Source: Rhizobium sp. R635 (lineage in GTDB: Bacteria > Pseudomonadota > Alphaproteobacteria > Rhizobiales > Rhizobiaceae). From it: a stretch of 64,000 bases of DNA. How positions within the stretch are numbered: the first letter of the stretch is position 1; every line of letters starts with the position of its first letter. Shown here piece by piece: positions 1 to 9,154 of the stretch. Made by a program: the position numbers and the translations under genes. The stretch is from the NCBI RefSeq assembly GCF_002211285.1, contig NZ_LOKX01000001.1:1-64000 (forward strand), written 5' to 3'. The notes below the pieces were generated by a model. That model did no database searches, was not told the DNA's origin, and was given only the letters and a program-made list of their open reading frames with translations.

Positions 1-2
1 CA

Positions 3-146
3 TGCGGCGACCGTGTGTCGACCGCGCAGACAACCCTGCTCCCGGCGCTGGACAGCTTTGAAGACAACATCGCCCAAACATTCGAATCCCCCTCGCTACG
101 CCGTCCCCAAAAGCGGCGTCGATGCCTGATGACAAAACAGCCTTGA
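3..146 (+). CDS. C-terminal fragment of an unidentified protein (possible)
   Basis: An open frame enters from the left edge and stops at TGA 144-146, giving about 47 residues with a basic end (residues RRPQKRRRC near the C terminus). The other two forward frames also run some way, so coding status is uncertain. No family is recognised. It would converge on the MFS gene, whose stop lies 50 bp further on. Confidence 0.3.
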   Translation, partial: CGDRVSTAQTTLLPALDSFEDNIAQTFESPSLRRPQKRRRCLMTKQP

Positions 147-174
147 CTAAGGCAATGCGATTAGACAACCGCTG

Positions 175-195
175 CACACTTTTGCGCGACATGCT
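175..195. repeat. 21-bp fragment of the dispersed intergenic repeat
   Basis: These 21 bases are identical to one end of the ~107-bp repeat found in full at 21673-21779 and 27656-27761 (core TTTTGCGCGACATGCT). The fragment ends exactly at the stop codon (TAA, minus strand) of the MFS gene. Confidence 0.7.
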
Positions 196-1686
196 TTAAT
201 GCGAGGTCGCCTCGCTCGCCACAACCGGCTCCTCGCGTTTCCGGCCATGGCCGACCGGGATCAGCCAGGTGGTGAAGAAGGTCAGCACGGCGACGACGAC
301 CACGCCCCAGAAGCACCAGTGCAGGGCGGCGTCGAAGACCGCGCGGGTCGCCGGATCGGCGGCAAGTTCGGAGAGCCCGGTCGGCTGGTTCAGCGCCTCA
401 TGCAGGCCGGCCGCCGCTTCTCCGGTCGTATAATGGCTGATGCCGGCGTTCAGGATCGCGCCGAGCACGGTGGCGCCGAGCGTATTGCCGAGGCTGCGGG
501 CGAAGATGATCGAGGCGGTGGCGCTGCCGCGCATCGACCATTCCACACTGTCCTGCACCAGCACGATGCTGGTGAGGCTGATGAGGCCCATGCCGAAGCC
601 CATGAAGAAGGAGCCGGCGCCGGCAAGAACAGGAGAGCTTTCCGGCGTCAGGAACAGCAGGAAACAGGCGCCGAAGGGAAACAGCAGGCTGCCGGCGCGC
701 AAGGTGCGGCGAATGCCGAATGCCCTGTAGAAGCGGCTGGAGAGCATCACCGCCATCGGCCAGCCGACGACGAGCATGGTGAGCGTGAAGCCCGCGACGA
801 GCGGCGAGCGGCCAAGCACGCCCTGCACATAGAGCGGCAGAATTGTCGAAAGCCCGATCAGCGCCATGCCGGCCAGCAGCGTCATCACATTGCTGGTGGC
901 GATCAGCCGGCGGCTCCAGAGCGCGATCGAAATGATCGGCTCCGGCGCCCGCTTCTCCTGGCCGAGAAACAGAAGCCCCGCGACCACGAAGACGGCGAAA
1001 AGCGAGAGCAGGATCCAGGCGCTCGCATCCGTTTCGGTCAGCATGATGAGCAGCGCGACGATCGAGATCGAAAACAGCACGGCGCCGAGATAATCGATCT
1101 CAGCCTGCTTGTGCGCCACGTCCTCCTTCAGGAACACCATGAAGGCGAAGATGGAGACGATGCCGATCGGCAGGTTGATCCAGAAGATCCAGGCCCAGGA
1201 GATGTTGTCGACGATGATGCCGCCGGCGAGCGGCCCGACGACGGCCGAGGTCGCCCAGACGGTTGCCATGAAGCCCTGCACCCGCCCGCGCTCTTCGAGC
1301 GTGAAGAGATCGCCGATAATGGTCATCGTCACCGGCTGGATCGCGCCGGCGCCGAGCCCCTGCAGCAGCCGGAAAAGCACCAGCGACATCATCGACCAGG
1401 CAAAGCCGCAAAGAGCCGAGCCGACGAGGAAGATCAGGATGCCGCCGATCAGCACCGGCTTGCGTCCGAAAATATCGGAAAGCTTGCCGTAGATGACGGT
1501 CGTCGTCGACTGCGCCAGCAGGAAGGCGGAAAACACCCAGCTGTAATAGGAAAAACCGCCGAGCTGCCCGACGATGCGCGGCATGGCGGTCGCCACGATC
1601 GTCGCCTCGATGGCCACCATGAAGGTCGCCAGCATGATGGTGGCGACGACAAGCACGCGGTTGGAGCGATGCGCTGCATTCGACAT
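196..1686 (-). CDS. MFS multidrug efflux transporter, DHA2 (14-TMS, EmrB/QacA) family
   Basis: Proton-driven inner-membrane exporter of 496 residues, the usual length of 14-helix DHA2 drug:H+ antiporters. Visible signatures are EATIVATAMP in helix 1 (residues 27-36, the DHA2 motif D1 region), motif A GKLSDIFGRKP at 67-77, and RLLQGLGAGAIQP in helix 4. The C terminus is short, charged and cytoplasmic (GRKREEP). No membrane-fusion partner (EmrA/HlyD) or regulator lies next to it, so it probably works alone in the inner membrane. The substrate cannot be read from sequence. The ATG at 1686 begins MSNAAHRSNRV. Confidence 0.9.
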   Translation of the reverse strand: MSNAAHRSNRVLVVATIMLATFMVAIEATIVATAMPRIVGQLGGFSYYSWVFSAFLLAQSTTTVIYGKLSDIFGRKPVLIGGILIFLVGSALCGFAWSMMSLVLFRLLQGLGAGAIQPVTMTIIGDLFTLEERGRVQGFMATVWATSAVVGPLAGGIIVDNISWAWIFWINLPIGIVSIFAFMVFLKEDVAHKQAEIDYLGAVLFSISIVALLIMLTETDASAWILLSLFAVFVVAGLLFLGQEKRAPEPIISIALWSRRLIATSNVMTLLAGMALIGLSTILPLYVQGVLGRSPLVAGFTLTMLVVGWPMAVMLSSRFYRAFGIRRTLRAGSLLFPFGACFLLFLTPESSPVLAGAGSFFMGFGMGLISLTSIVLVQDSVEWSMRGSATASIIFARSLGNTLGATVLGAILNAGISHYTTGEAAAGLHEALNQPTGLSELAADPATRAVFDAALHWCFWGVVVVAVLTFFTTWLIPVGHGRKREEPVVASEATSH

Positions 1687-1917
1687 GACGATCCTCTTCG
1701 GGTGCTCCGCAGGGCCGGAAAATATCGGCAGGCTGGCTGGATGGGCGGCGATGCGCCGTTTGCGGAGGGGTGCTGTTCTTTTACGGCCTGGGCGCCGGTC
1801 GGTAAAGCAGTTCTCGCGGCAGTCGTTGATTTTGGCCGGGATGGCCGCCGAAGCAAAGGCCCGGCGCCATTCTGCTCCGGGCCTTCATTCGGCCAGAAGA
1901 CGGGCCGTCGCCCATCC

Positions 1918-2268
1918 TCACTGCTGGCATGCCTCGCTGAGCGAACCAGTCCCCGCGGTGCAGCCCGGCACCTGCTGGAGATCCGGATTGACCCCGCCGG
2001 GATTGATGGTGCTGCGGCCGCTGTCGAGATTGACGCCGCCATTGCCGGTCGTGCTGCCGGTGGTGCCGGGATCGGTGCCGATGGACCCGGTGCCTGACGC
2101 CCCCGTACCGCCCGCGCCGACTGAACCTGAGCCAGAAGTCCCCGAGCCGCCAATAACAGGCGCCACCGAAAGCCGCCCGCTGGAATTCGCACCACCCGAC
2201 GTCTGCGCCAGCGCCGGGCCGGCAAGGCCGATGGAAAAGAGGGAAATAACGATGAGTTTACAGGACAT
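1918..2268 (-). CDS. Secreted Gly/Ser/Thr-rich hypothetical protein
   Basis: Protein of 116 residues with a clear signal peptide (MSCKLIVISLFSIGLAGPALA, cleavage after ALA-Q). The mature part is low-complexity Gly-Ser-Thr (SGTSGSGSVGAGGTGASGTGS), followed by a tail with two cysteines (VPGCTAGTGSLSEACQQ) that could form a disulfide. ATG 2268 is chosen over GTG 2280 because GGAG sits 6 bp upstream of it. No enzymatic domain is recognised; a flexible envelope or secreted protein is the most that can be said. Confidence 0.65.
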   Translation of the reverse strand: MSCKLIVISLFSIGLAGPALAQTSGGANSSGRLSVAPVIGGSGTSGSGSVGAGGTGASGTGSIGTDPGTTGSTTGNGGVNLDSGRSTINPGGVNPDLQQVPGCTAGTGSLSEACQQ

Positions 2269-2492
2269 GATGTTCTCCACGCTTGTTGTCTCAAGGGGAG
2301 AACCTGTTCGGCGGCGGCATTGTTCCTGTTGTGGACGTGGTTTTCACAGGTTTGGTCGAGCCAAAAGCTGGGCTCAGGCTAGAAGCGCGACGATCGTTTT
2401 CCGTTCGGCAACCGCCTCGACCTTCAAATGCTGAACGCCCATCATTGTCACGTCTCTTGAGGAGTTCCTGTTACAGGAGTGGGGATAGATCG

Positions 2493-2846
2493 CTAGATCG
2501 AAAAAGTGAAGTAACCGGATGCACCGTAATCATAGATCTCGGCCTCTGATCCGTTAACCGTACACTCAAAATGCGAACCGGTGCCGTAGTCATAGCCTTC
2601 ATATCGACCTGATCGGACCCGTCTCATTTCGATGTGTGCGCTTTCACCATAATGGTACAAGTCGGGGAAATTGCCTTCAATAGCCCCGCCTTTCGAATAA
2701 TCCCACGCCTTGATCTGGTTTCCGTAGGTTTCAGCTTCAATATTGACGTGTCCCTCGCCAGAATAAGAGTAAACGCCGGAAACTTTTCGACCATGGCTAT
2801 CTGCCAGGGCAATGGCCGCTATCGATGCGCGAACATGGGTTTTCAA
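2493..2846 (-). CDS. Hypothetical protein with five YxYG-type beta repeats
   Basis: Unrecognised protein. The C-terminal two thirds is made of about five imperfect 16-22-residue repeats with aromatic-Gly turns followed by alternating hydrophobic residues: YSYSGEGHVNIEAE, WDYSKGGAIEG, YHYGESAHIEM, YDYGTGSHFECTV, YDYGASGYFTFSI. This suggests a small beta-roll or beta-sheet stack. There is no signal peptide or membrane segment. The TTG at 2846 (117 residues) is preferred because GGGGAGAG lies 7 bp upstream; an ATG at 2939 would give 148 residues without a good ribosome site. Base composition is visibly more AT-rich than the flanks, as for the divergent P63C gene. Function unknown. Confidence 0.6.
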   Translation of the reverse strand: MKTHVRASIAAIALADSHGRKVSGVYSYSGEGHVNIEAETYGNQIKAWDYSKGGAIEGNFPDLYHYGESAHIEMRRVRSGRYEGYDYGTGSHFECTVNGSEAEIYDYGASGYFTFSI

Positions 2847-3021
2847 GTTTTTCTCTCCCCAACCGTTTAGACTATATAAGTGCAAGATTTCCGGCTGCAA
2901 GGCTAGATTGAATGGATGGGGCTGTGCCATGAGTAGCAAGCATTAATACAATTATATGAAAGTATGCTTGCTATTTTTTGCAAGCATGTTCATATGTGCT
3001 CAGCAAGCAAGGAGATTCGCT

Positions 3022-4026
3022 ATGGACGAAATAGACAATGAATCCCCGCAGAGTCTGGGCGGGAAAAAGCGTGCTGAGAATCTTTCCGCCGGCCAACGTC
3101 ATGAGATAGCAAGTCGAGCTGCAAAGGTGCGCTGGGCAGAAGCCTCGACCCTTCCCAAGGCGACTCACATCGGGAGTTTAAAGATTGGGAATTCTGATAT
3201 TCCATGTGCGGTTTTATCCGACGGCACGCGGCTTCTCACGCAGGCTGGGTTTCTGGGAGCCCTTGGACGGTCGACAAAACCCAAAGGCAAATCCCAAGTC
3301 GCCACCGACGGTTTGCCGCCTTTCTTGGCAACGAAGAGCATTATCCCACTGATAACGCGTGAGATTTTCGATGCGACAGTTCCCATTTCTTTTGTAACAT
3401 CAAGCGGAGGCAAAGCGCATGGCTACCGCGCCGACTTGCTGCCGATGGTATGCGATCTTTTTCTTGAGGCACGTTCGCAGGGATTGTTAACTGCGCAGCA
3501 AGCTCAGATCGCGGAAAAGAGTGAGGTGCTCATGCGAGCGCTCGCAAAGGTCGGCATCGTTGCCTTGGTTGACGAAGCGACTGGCTTTCAGCAAGAGCGT
3601 GATCGGGATGAATTGCATCGTTTGCTTTCGGTGTACCTGTCGGAAGAGCGGCTGGCATGGGCAAAGCGCTTTCCTGATGAATTCTACAAGCAAATTTACC
3701 GGTTGAAAGGCTGGGCGTGGCCGGTTGGGAAAGGGAAAACGCCATTACTCGGACACATCACCAACGACGTCGTATATGAGCGGCTTCCAACTGGCGTGAT
3801 AGAGAAGCTCCGAGAACTGAATCCCACCGTTGAGGAAACAAAGCGTCGTAAACACAAGCACCATCAGTTTTTGTCAGCAGAAGTTGGTCAGCCTGATCTT
3901 CGTGACCATATTCTGCAGATCATTCCGATAATGAAGATTTCCAAGGACTGGAATGCATTCAAACGTCACCTCGACGTCGCGTTTCCGAAGGTAGGAACGC
4001 AGTTTGACATGTTGCCAGAACAATAG
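3022..4026 (+). CDS. P63C domain-containing protein
   Basis: Protein of 334 residues. The N terminus carries a basic helix motif, GGKKRAENLSAGQRHEIASR followed by AAKVRW, seen at the front of many phage/plasmid-type proteins. The C-terminal half holds the P63C signature (ERLAWAKRFPDEFYKQIYRL, then KGWAWP, with a conserved Asn-Asp further on). P63C (Pfam PF10546) has no assigned biochemical role. ATG 3022 is chosen because AAGGAG lies 8 bp upstream; the frame is open back to 2956. GC is lower than the neighbours, and the gene sits just beyond the 3' end of a tRNA-Thr gene, a common insertion position for mobile DNA. No integrase is present. Confidence 0.75.
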   Translation: MDEIDNESPQSLGGKKRAENLSAGQRHEIASRAAKVRWAEASTLPKATHIGSLKIGNSDIPCAVLSDGTRLLTQAGFLGALGRSTKPKGKSQVATDGLPPFLATKSIIPLITREIFDATVPISFVTSSGGKAHGYRADLLPMVCDLFLEARSQGLLTAQQAQIAEKSEVLMRALAKVGIVALVDEATGFQQERDRDELHRLLSVYLSEERLAWAKRFPDEFYKQIYRLKGWAWPVGKGKTPLLGHITNDVVYERLPTGVIEKLRELNPTVEETKRRKHKHHQFLSAEVGQPDLRDHILQIIPIMKISKDWNAFKRHLDVAFPKVGTQFDMLPEQ

Positions 4027-4131
4027 GCGTCTTAGGCGGCGCGCGTACTGCGACCATTCCGTTGGCTCTATTGCCCGAGATTGGAGTACGCCACCGTATT
4101 GGCTGGAACTTCCGCGAAATGTTTGAAAAAA

Positions 4132-4207
4132 TGGTGCCGCTTACGTGACTCGAACACGTGACCCCATCATTACGAATGATGTGCTCTACCGACTGAGCTA
4201 AAGCGGC
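4132..4207 (-). tRNA. tRNA-Thr (anticodon CGT)
   Basis: Read on the minus strand this is a complete 76-nt cloverleaf: acceptor GCCGCTT/AAGCGGC, D stem GCTC/GAGC, anticodon stem CATCA/TGATG with loop TTCGTAA, T arm ACGTG-TTCGAGT-CACGT, discriminator A and an encoded CCA. Anticodon CGT reads threonine ACG. Confidence 0.95.
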
Positions 4208-4322
4208 ATTTGGCGGCCGAAGCGTGCGGCCTGCGATTTGCATGGCGCTGATACAGGCATTGTTTGAAGATTTCAAGCACCCTGTCATGCCTTTGGCAAA
4301 AAAGAGGGAAGGGCGGTCCGTC

Positions 4323-5282
4323 TCAGAGCGACAGCCGCGCGCGGGCGGCCTTGTATTCGGCCTCCAGCCGGTCGACGAGGTTTGCGACCGGTTCGACGGC
4401 CTTGATGGCGCCGATGCCCTGGCCGCTGCCCCAGATATCCTTCCAGGCCTTGGCGCCGCCGGTCGCCTGTTCGAAATCCATCTTGGAGGGATCGGCCGCG
4501 GGCAGGTTGTCGGGGTCCATGCCGGCGGCCACGATAGAGGGCTTGAGATAGTTGCCGTGCACGCCGGTGAAATAGTTGGAATAGACGATGTCGGCGGCGG
4601 CTCCCTCGACGATCGCCTGCTTGTAGGCCTCGCTGGCGCGCGCCTCTTCGGTGGCGATGAAGGGCGTGCCGATATAGGCCATGTCGGCGCCCATCGCCTG
4701 TGCGGCGAGGATCGCGCCGCCGGTGGAGATCGCCCCGGCAAGCAGCAGCGGACCGTCGAACCATTCGCGGATTTCCTGGATCAGCGCGAAGGGCGAAAGC
4801 GTGCCGGCATGGCCGCCGGCGCCGGCCGCCACCGCAATCAGCCCGTCCGCGCCCTTGCGGATCGCCGAATGGGCGTGGCGGTTGTTGATAATGTCGTGGA
4901 GCACGATGCCGCCATAGGAATGCACGGCGGCGTTGACCTCCGGCACGGCGCCGAGCGAGGAGATGACGATCGGCACCTTGTATTTGACGCAGAGCGAGAG
5001 GTCGTGCTCCAGCCGCTTGTTCGACATGTGCACGATCTGGTTGACGGCAAAGGGCGCGGCCGGCCGATCCGGATGAGCAGCGTCGTGGCGGGCAAGCTCT
5101 TCGGTGATCTCGGCCAGCCATTCGTCCAGCTGGCTCTCCGGTCGGGCGTTCAGCGCCGGGAAGGCGCCGACGACGCCCGCCTTGCATTGCGCCAGCGTCA
5201 GCGCGGGGTGCGAGACGATGAAGAGCGGTGAGCCGATGACCGGCAGTCTCAGTTTGTCCTTGAGAATTGGGGGCAGGGTCAT
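4323..5282 (-). CDS. NAD(P)H-dependent flavin oxidoreductase, nitronate monooxygenase (2-nitropropane dioxygenase) family
   Basis: TIM-barrel FMN enzyme of 319 residues. The N terminus (LRLPVIGSPLFIVSHPALTLAQ) is the usual FMN-barrel start; GAGGHAGTLSPFALI and LLLAGAISTGGAILAAQAMGA form the phosphate-binding and flavin loops, and GTPFIATEEA follows. Family members oxidise alkyl nitronates or act as enoyl reductases (FabK-like); which applies here cannot be told from sequence. The promoter region holds a 22-bp palindrome (5297-5318), 15 bp before the ATG, nearly identical to the one before the beta-oxidation operon at 51.4 kb. This suggests a link to acyl-CoA metabolism. Confidence 0.88.
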   Translation of the reverse strand: MTLPPILKDKLRLPVIGSPLFIVSHPALTLAQCKAGVVGAFPALNARPESQLDEWLAEITEELARHDAAHPDRPAAPFAVNQIVHMSNKRLEHDLSLCVKYKVPIVISSLGAVPEVNAAVHSYGGIVLHDIINNRHAHSAIRKGADGLIAVAAGAGGHAGTLSPFALIQEIREWFDGPLLLAGAISTGGAILAAQAMGADMAYIGTPFIATEEARASEAYKQAIVEGAAADIVYSNYFTGVHGNYLKPSIVAAGMDPDNLPAADPSKMDFEQATGGAKAWKDIWGSGQGIGAIKAVEPVANLVDRLEAEYKAARARLSL

Positions 5283-5296
5283 GGTTCACCGCTTGA

Positions 5297-5318
5297 TTGA
5301 CGTTTACGAAAACGTCAA
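5297..5318. promoter_or_regulatory. 22-bp palindromic operator, copy 1
   Basis: Perfect inverted repeat with 9-bp arms, TTGACGTTT and AAACGTCAA, around a 4-base centre (ACGA). It lies 15-36 bp upstream of the flavin oxidoreductase start codon. A second copy with one base different is at 51361-51382. The binding protein is unknown; MerR- or TetR-type regulators of acyl-CoA catabolism are candidates. The rest of the 5283-5568 gap shows no gene; a TTGACA at 5511-5516 may be a -35 for the next gene, without a convincing -10. Confidence 0.75.
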
Positions 5319-5568
5319 TCTCATAACAGAGATGAAAAGGCGATTAAAGAGCGGCTGCCACGCCTTCGTCGATTTCAGCCCGAATATATATTTGCGAGAC
5401 GACGAAGAAAGCGAGGCCCGCAAGCCGTGAAAGCTGTCCATTATCCCGGCCGATCGATCGCGGCCCAGCCTGCAAGGCTTGCGGTTTGCCGCACTTGCCG
5501 TTACCGAATTTTGACAGGCAAAGGCAGAGATTACAGTCGGATGCCGGCTTCAAGGTGAAGGACTTGAT

Positions 5569-6771
5569 GTGAGCGGATTAGAAACGGCCATCAGAACGGC
5601 GCTCGAGAACTCCGAGCGCGACAATCCGGAGGTTCGAGCGCGGATCTATCAGTCCGCCCGCCAGGCGCTCGAAGCCGGCCTGCGCAAGCAGGACATTACC
5701 GATGCCGAGGTCGTCGCCCATCACCGTCATCGCCTGGAAAGCACCATCCACGCCATCGAAAGCGAGGAGCGCGACCGCCTTCACCCCCGGCAGAGACCGC
5801 CTGAGGTGCCGGTGCCGCCGGTCGTGGAAATGCCGGCGCCTCCGGTTCACAGAGGTGATGTGGCCGATATCGACAGCCTCATCGACAGTCCTGTGGCCGC
5901 GGGCGAGGTGCGCGCCCCCGAGGTCGTCATGCGCCGCGCCGACGAAGCGAGCCTCGACGGCGTGCATGCCGGCAATGCCGATCATCTCTCCGCCGCCCCC
6001 GCCGCAGAGGAGCGCCTTGGCCGCGGCGAGCGCGCCACCGAGATGGATTTCCGGCCGGAACGGGCCGCGGGCCGGCGCAAGCCGCGCAAGTTCTTTTCGA
6101 GGCTCCTCGTCTGGTGCGTGCTGCTGGCCTTCATCGGCATCGGCGCCTGGTGGGCCTATACGTCAGGCCTGCTGTTGACGGCGGCCGAGCGCGACACCAG
6201 CGTCGCCAATCCGCCGGCAAGCACCCAGCCCGAGGATTTCACCGGCAATGACGAGAGCGCGGGGAACGGCATGGCCTCCCACACGGATCAGCCGGTGACC
6301 ATCGATCCGCAGAACAGTTTTTCGGCGGATTGGATCGAGGTGTTCAAGCCCGCCGATGCTGACAAGATCCAAAGCGGCTCCCGGGCACGCACGGAAAACA
6401 TCACCGAGAACGATGGTCCCGCCATCCGCCTGATTTCCGAAAGCGGTGCCGCCGACGGCAATGTCACGATCAGCGTGCCTGCCTCCGTGCTGCAGCAGCT
6501 TGCCGGCAAATCCTCGACGATCGCCCTGACGCTGCAATCCACCACCGACGAGCCGACCCAGGTCAGCGTCGAGTGCAATTTCCAGACGCTCGGCAATTGC
6601 GCCCGCCACCGCTTCACCGTCACCCGGGAAAAATCGGATGCGCTGCTGCAGGTGCGGTTCGACCGCTCGCTCGCGCCGAATTCACCGGGAACGCTTGTTA
6701 TCAACAGCGATCTCGACGGCAAGGCGCGCGGCATCAATCTCTTCGCCATCCGCATCCTGCCGGGGCAGTGA
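5569..6771 (+). CDS. Hypothetical single-pass membrane protein
   Basis: Protein of 400 residues, family not recognised. The N-terminal ~65 residues are helical and charged (ETAIRTALENSERDNPEVRA, LESTIHAIESEERDRL). A Pro/Val-rich linker follows, then one membrane helix at about residues 180-205 (LLVWCVLLAFIGIGAWWAYT) after a basic RRKPRKFF stretch. The C-terminal part (about 240-400) looks like an exported beta-rich domain with two Cys (VECNFQTLGNCARHRF) that could form a disulfide. The predicted topology is N-in, C-out. The start is a GTG. It converges with ppk2; no partner is evident. Confidence 0.7.
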   Translation: MSGLETAIRTALENSERDNPEVRARIYQSARQALEAGLRKQDITDAEVVAHHRHRLESTIHAIESEERDRLHPRQRPPEVPVPPVVEMPAPPVHRGDVADIDSLIDSPVAAGEVRAPEVVMRRADEASLDGVHAGNADHLSAAPAAEERLGRGERATEMDFRPERAAGRRKPRKFFSRLLVWCVLLAFIGIGAWWAYTSGLLLTAAERDTSVANPPASTQPEDFTGNDESAGNGMASHTDQPVTIDPQNSFSADWIEVFKPADADKIQSGSRARTENITENDGPAIRLISESGAADGNVTISVPASVLQQLAGKSSTIALTLQSTTDEPTQVSVECNFQTLGNCARHRFTVTREKSDALLQVRFDRSLAPNSPGTLVINSDLDGKARGINLFAIRILPGQ

Positions 6772-6810
6772 TGCGATCCCCGGCAGGGCGCCGGCCTATT
6801 TCGGAAAGCC

Positions 6811-7692
6811 CTATTTCAGAAATCCGTGCCCGGAGCCGATGATCTCCTTGTCGACCTCGCCGAGCGCTTTTTTGTCCTTGCCGTCGTAGTCCATCCTGTT
6901 CAGCATGTGGCGGATCAGCTCCAGGCGCGCCCGCCGCTTGTCATTGGCGCGGATCACCGTCCAGGGCGCGAAATCCGTATGGGTTTCCTTCAGCATGCGG
7001 TCGCGCTTCTCGCTGTAGTCGTCCCATTTCGTCAGCGCCGCGATATCCATCGAAGACAGTTTCCAGACCTTCAGCGGATCGTGGCGGCGGTCGTGGAAGC
7101 GGTTGAGCTGCATCTCGCGGCCGATGTCGAGATAGAATTTGAAGAAGAAGATGCCCTCATGGGCAATGATCTTTTCGAGCTGCGGCGCCTGCTTAAGGAA
7201 ATCCTCATATTGCTGCGGCGTGCAGAAGCCCATGACCGGTTCGACGCCGGCGCGGTTGTACCAGGAGCGGTCGAAGAGCACGAATTCGCCCGCTGTCGGA
7301 AACTGCGCGACATAGCGCTGGAAATACCACTGTCCCTGTTCGCGCTCCGTCGGCTTGGTCAGCGCCACGACCCGCGCAAGGCGTGGGTTCATATTCTCCG
7401 AGGAAGCCGAGATCGCCCCGCCCTTGCCGGCCGCGTCGCGTCCCTCGAAAAGCGCCATCACCCGCTTGCCGGTCGCCTGCAGCCAGAATTGCACCTTGAC
7501 GAGTTCCACCTGCAGCTTTTCCAGCTGCTCCACATAGTCCTCTTCTTTGAGCTTCTTCTTGTAGGGAAAGTCGCCTGATTCAAGCGCGTGTTCCTCAACC
7601 CAGTCCGGCAGAGCGGGATCGTCGACATCGAAGATGCGTTTCGTTCCCCGGATATTCAGCTCCACGGCCCTGTTTTCGACGTCCTCGTCCAT
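6811..7692 (-). CDS. ppk2: Polyphosphate kinase 2 (class I PPK2)
   Basis: Transfers phosphate between polyphosphate and nucleoside di/triphosphates. Length is 293 residues, as in one-domain class I PPK2. Visible motifs: Walker [31 protein letters not shown] (lid and Walker B region), and [18 protein letters not shown]. The ATG at 7692 is chosen because AGGAGGAA lies just upstream. Its position beside the phoR/pst/phoB phosphate-starvation genes fits a role in phosphate storage turnover. It is transcribed divergently from phoR across a 205-bp gap. Confidence 0.92.
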   Translation of the reverse strand: MDEDVENRAVELNIRGTKRIFDVDDPALPDWVEEHALESGDFPYKKKLKEEDYVEQLEKLQVELVKVQFWLQATGKRVMALFEGRDAAGKGGAISASSENMNPRLARVVALTKPTEREQGQWYFQRYVAQFPTAGEFVLFDRSWYNRAGVEPVMGFCTPQQYEDFLKQAPQLEKIIAHEGIFFFKFYLDIGREMQLNRFHDRRHDPLKVWKLSSMDIAALTKWDDYSEKRDRMLKETHTDFAPWTVIRANDKRRARLELIRHMLNRMDYDGKDKKALGEVDKEIIGSGHGFLK

Positions 7693-7897
7693 TTGTTCCT
7701 CCTGCGCCTGATCGTTTCCCTTGCTGCAGGCGAACATATTTGCCGTTGGAAATCAAATCTTTCGCCGCGGACGTCATTTCCCGCGGTTTTCGGCTGCGGT
7801 CTTGGCATCGGAGAGGCCGGTTGAAAATTTCTGTCATGATTTGCCGCTATCAGGCAGAGTTCAATATAAAGACAACGAATCGACGCCGCGAGGGCCC

Positions 7898-9154
7898 TTG
7901 CAAGACGAAACATCGTGGACAACGAGCCTGTTGGCGCGCATCCGGCGCGAACGGCCGGTGCTGCTTGCGGCAATCCTCAGCGCTCTCGTCGCCATCGCCG
8001 CCGGCATGAACAAATGGGCCGTGCTCGTCCTGCTTCTCGCCATGATCCTGACCGCGCTCTTCAACGAGGCGCCGGTGATCAAGGCCGAGCCCGTCGAGCC
8101 TTTGGAAATCGAGCCGGAAGCGCCGGCGAGCCATTTGCCTGATGTTTCCGCCACGCTCGCCAGCCTCGATATCCCTGTCATGGTGCTGTCGGGCGACGCC
8201 TCGGTGCTCTTCCAGAACCGCGCCGCCGAAAAGGCTTTCGGCGAGGTGGCGCTCGGCGCTCATATATCGGCCCGCCTGCGCTCGCCCGGCGTGCTCGACA
8301 TGGTGCGCGAAACCATCGCCACCAATGCGCCGAACCAGATAGAGCATTCCGAGCGGCTGCCTTCCGAGCGTGTCTATATCGTGCGCAGCGCCCCCGTCGA
8401 ATTCGGGGCCGAGGAGGAGACGCGCGAGCGCTATTTCATCCTGTCTTTTCGCGATATTTCAGAAGTCCGCCGCATCGACCGCATGCGGTCGGATTTCGTC
8501 GCCAATGCCAGCCACGAGCTGCGCACGCCGCTCGCTTCGCTGCGCGGCTTCATCGAGACCATCCAGGGACCGGCGAAGAACGATCAGAAGGCGCAGGCGC
8601 GCTTCCTCAACATCATGCTCGATCAGGCGACGCGGATGAGCCGGCTGGTCGACGACCTGCTGTCGCTCTCCCGCCTGGAGCTGAAATCGCACATCGCGCC
8701 TGACGAGAAGGTCGATCTGGTGCCGCTCCTCGGCCATGTCAGGGATTCGCTGGTGCCGCTCGCAAGGGAGGTCGGCGTCGAGATTAACCTGCACCTGCCC
8801 GATGGCAAGGTCGAGGTGCTGGGTGATCGCGACGAGCTCGTCCAGGTCTTCGAGAACCTGATGGAGAATGCCTGCAAATACGGCCAGGAGGGCGAAATCG
8901 TCGATGTCTGGCTGAAGAACGGCGCCGGCCAGCCGGTGGAGGTCAGCATCGTCGACAAAGGGCCGGGTATTCCGGCCGAGCATGTGCCGCGCCTGACGGA
9001 ACGCTTCTATCGCGTCAGCATCGAGGACAGCCGATCGAAGAAAGGCACCGGCCTCGGCCTCGCCATCGTCAAGCATATCCTCACCCGCCACCGCGCCCGG
9101 CTGATCGTCAAGTCGGAGGTGGGCAAGGGCACGGATTTTACGGTGCGGTTCTGA
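7898..9154 (+). CDS. phoR: Phosphate regulon sensor histidine kinase PhoR
   Basis: Membrane sensor kinase that phosphorylates PhoB when phosphate is scarce. Two close N-terminal membrane helices (VLLAAILSALVAIAAGM and WAVLVLLLAMILTALF) precede a PAS region (DIPVMVLSGDASVLFQNRAA). The H box is ASHELRTPLASL with phospho-acceptor His206; then come NLMENACKYG (N box), DKGPGIP (G1) and GTGLGLAIVKHI (G2). The TTG at 7898 (418 residues) is preferred: GAGG is close upstream, the length fits alphaproteobacterial PhoR, and the residues before it in the open frame do not look like protein. phoB is separated from it by the pst genes, the common rhizobial order. Confidence 0.9.
   Translation: MQDETSWTTSLLARIRRERPVLLAAILSALVAIAAGMNKWAVLVLLLAMILTALFNEAPVIKAEPVEPLEIEPEAPASHLPDVSATLASLDIPVMVLSGDASVLFQNRAAEKAFGEVALGAHISARLRSPGVLDMVRETIATNAPNQIEHSERLPSERVYIVRSAPVEFGAEEETRERYFILSFRDISEVRRIDRMRSDFVANASHELRTPLASLRGFIETIQGPAKNDQKAQARFLNIMLDQATRMSRLVDDLLSLSRLELKSHIAPDEKVDLVPLLGHVRDSLVPLAREVGVEINLHLPDGKVEVLGDRDELVQVFENLMENACKYGQEGEIVDVWLKNGAGQPVEVSIVDKGPGIPAEHVPRLTERFYRVSIEDSRSKKGTGLGLAIVKHILTRHRARLIVKSEVGKGTDFTVRF

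Noticed and set aside
199..2097. Long plus-strand open frame (632 codons) opposite the MFS gene
   Set aside because: Its product is a low-complexity Arg/Asp/His-rich chain, the usual antisense shadow of a GC-rich gene; the minus-strand MFS protein is a clear family member.
4132..4207. tRNA-Thr as an attachment site with a duplicated 3' end
   Set aside because: I looked for a second copy of the tRNA 3' end across 2.2-4.1 kb and found none, so an integrated element with intact ends is not supported.
5344..5553. Minus-strand 69-codon frame between the flavin oxidoreductase and the membrane-protein gene
   Set aside because: No ribosome site and unremarkable composition; the gap is better explained as promoter sequence.
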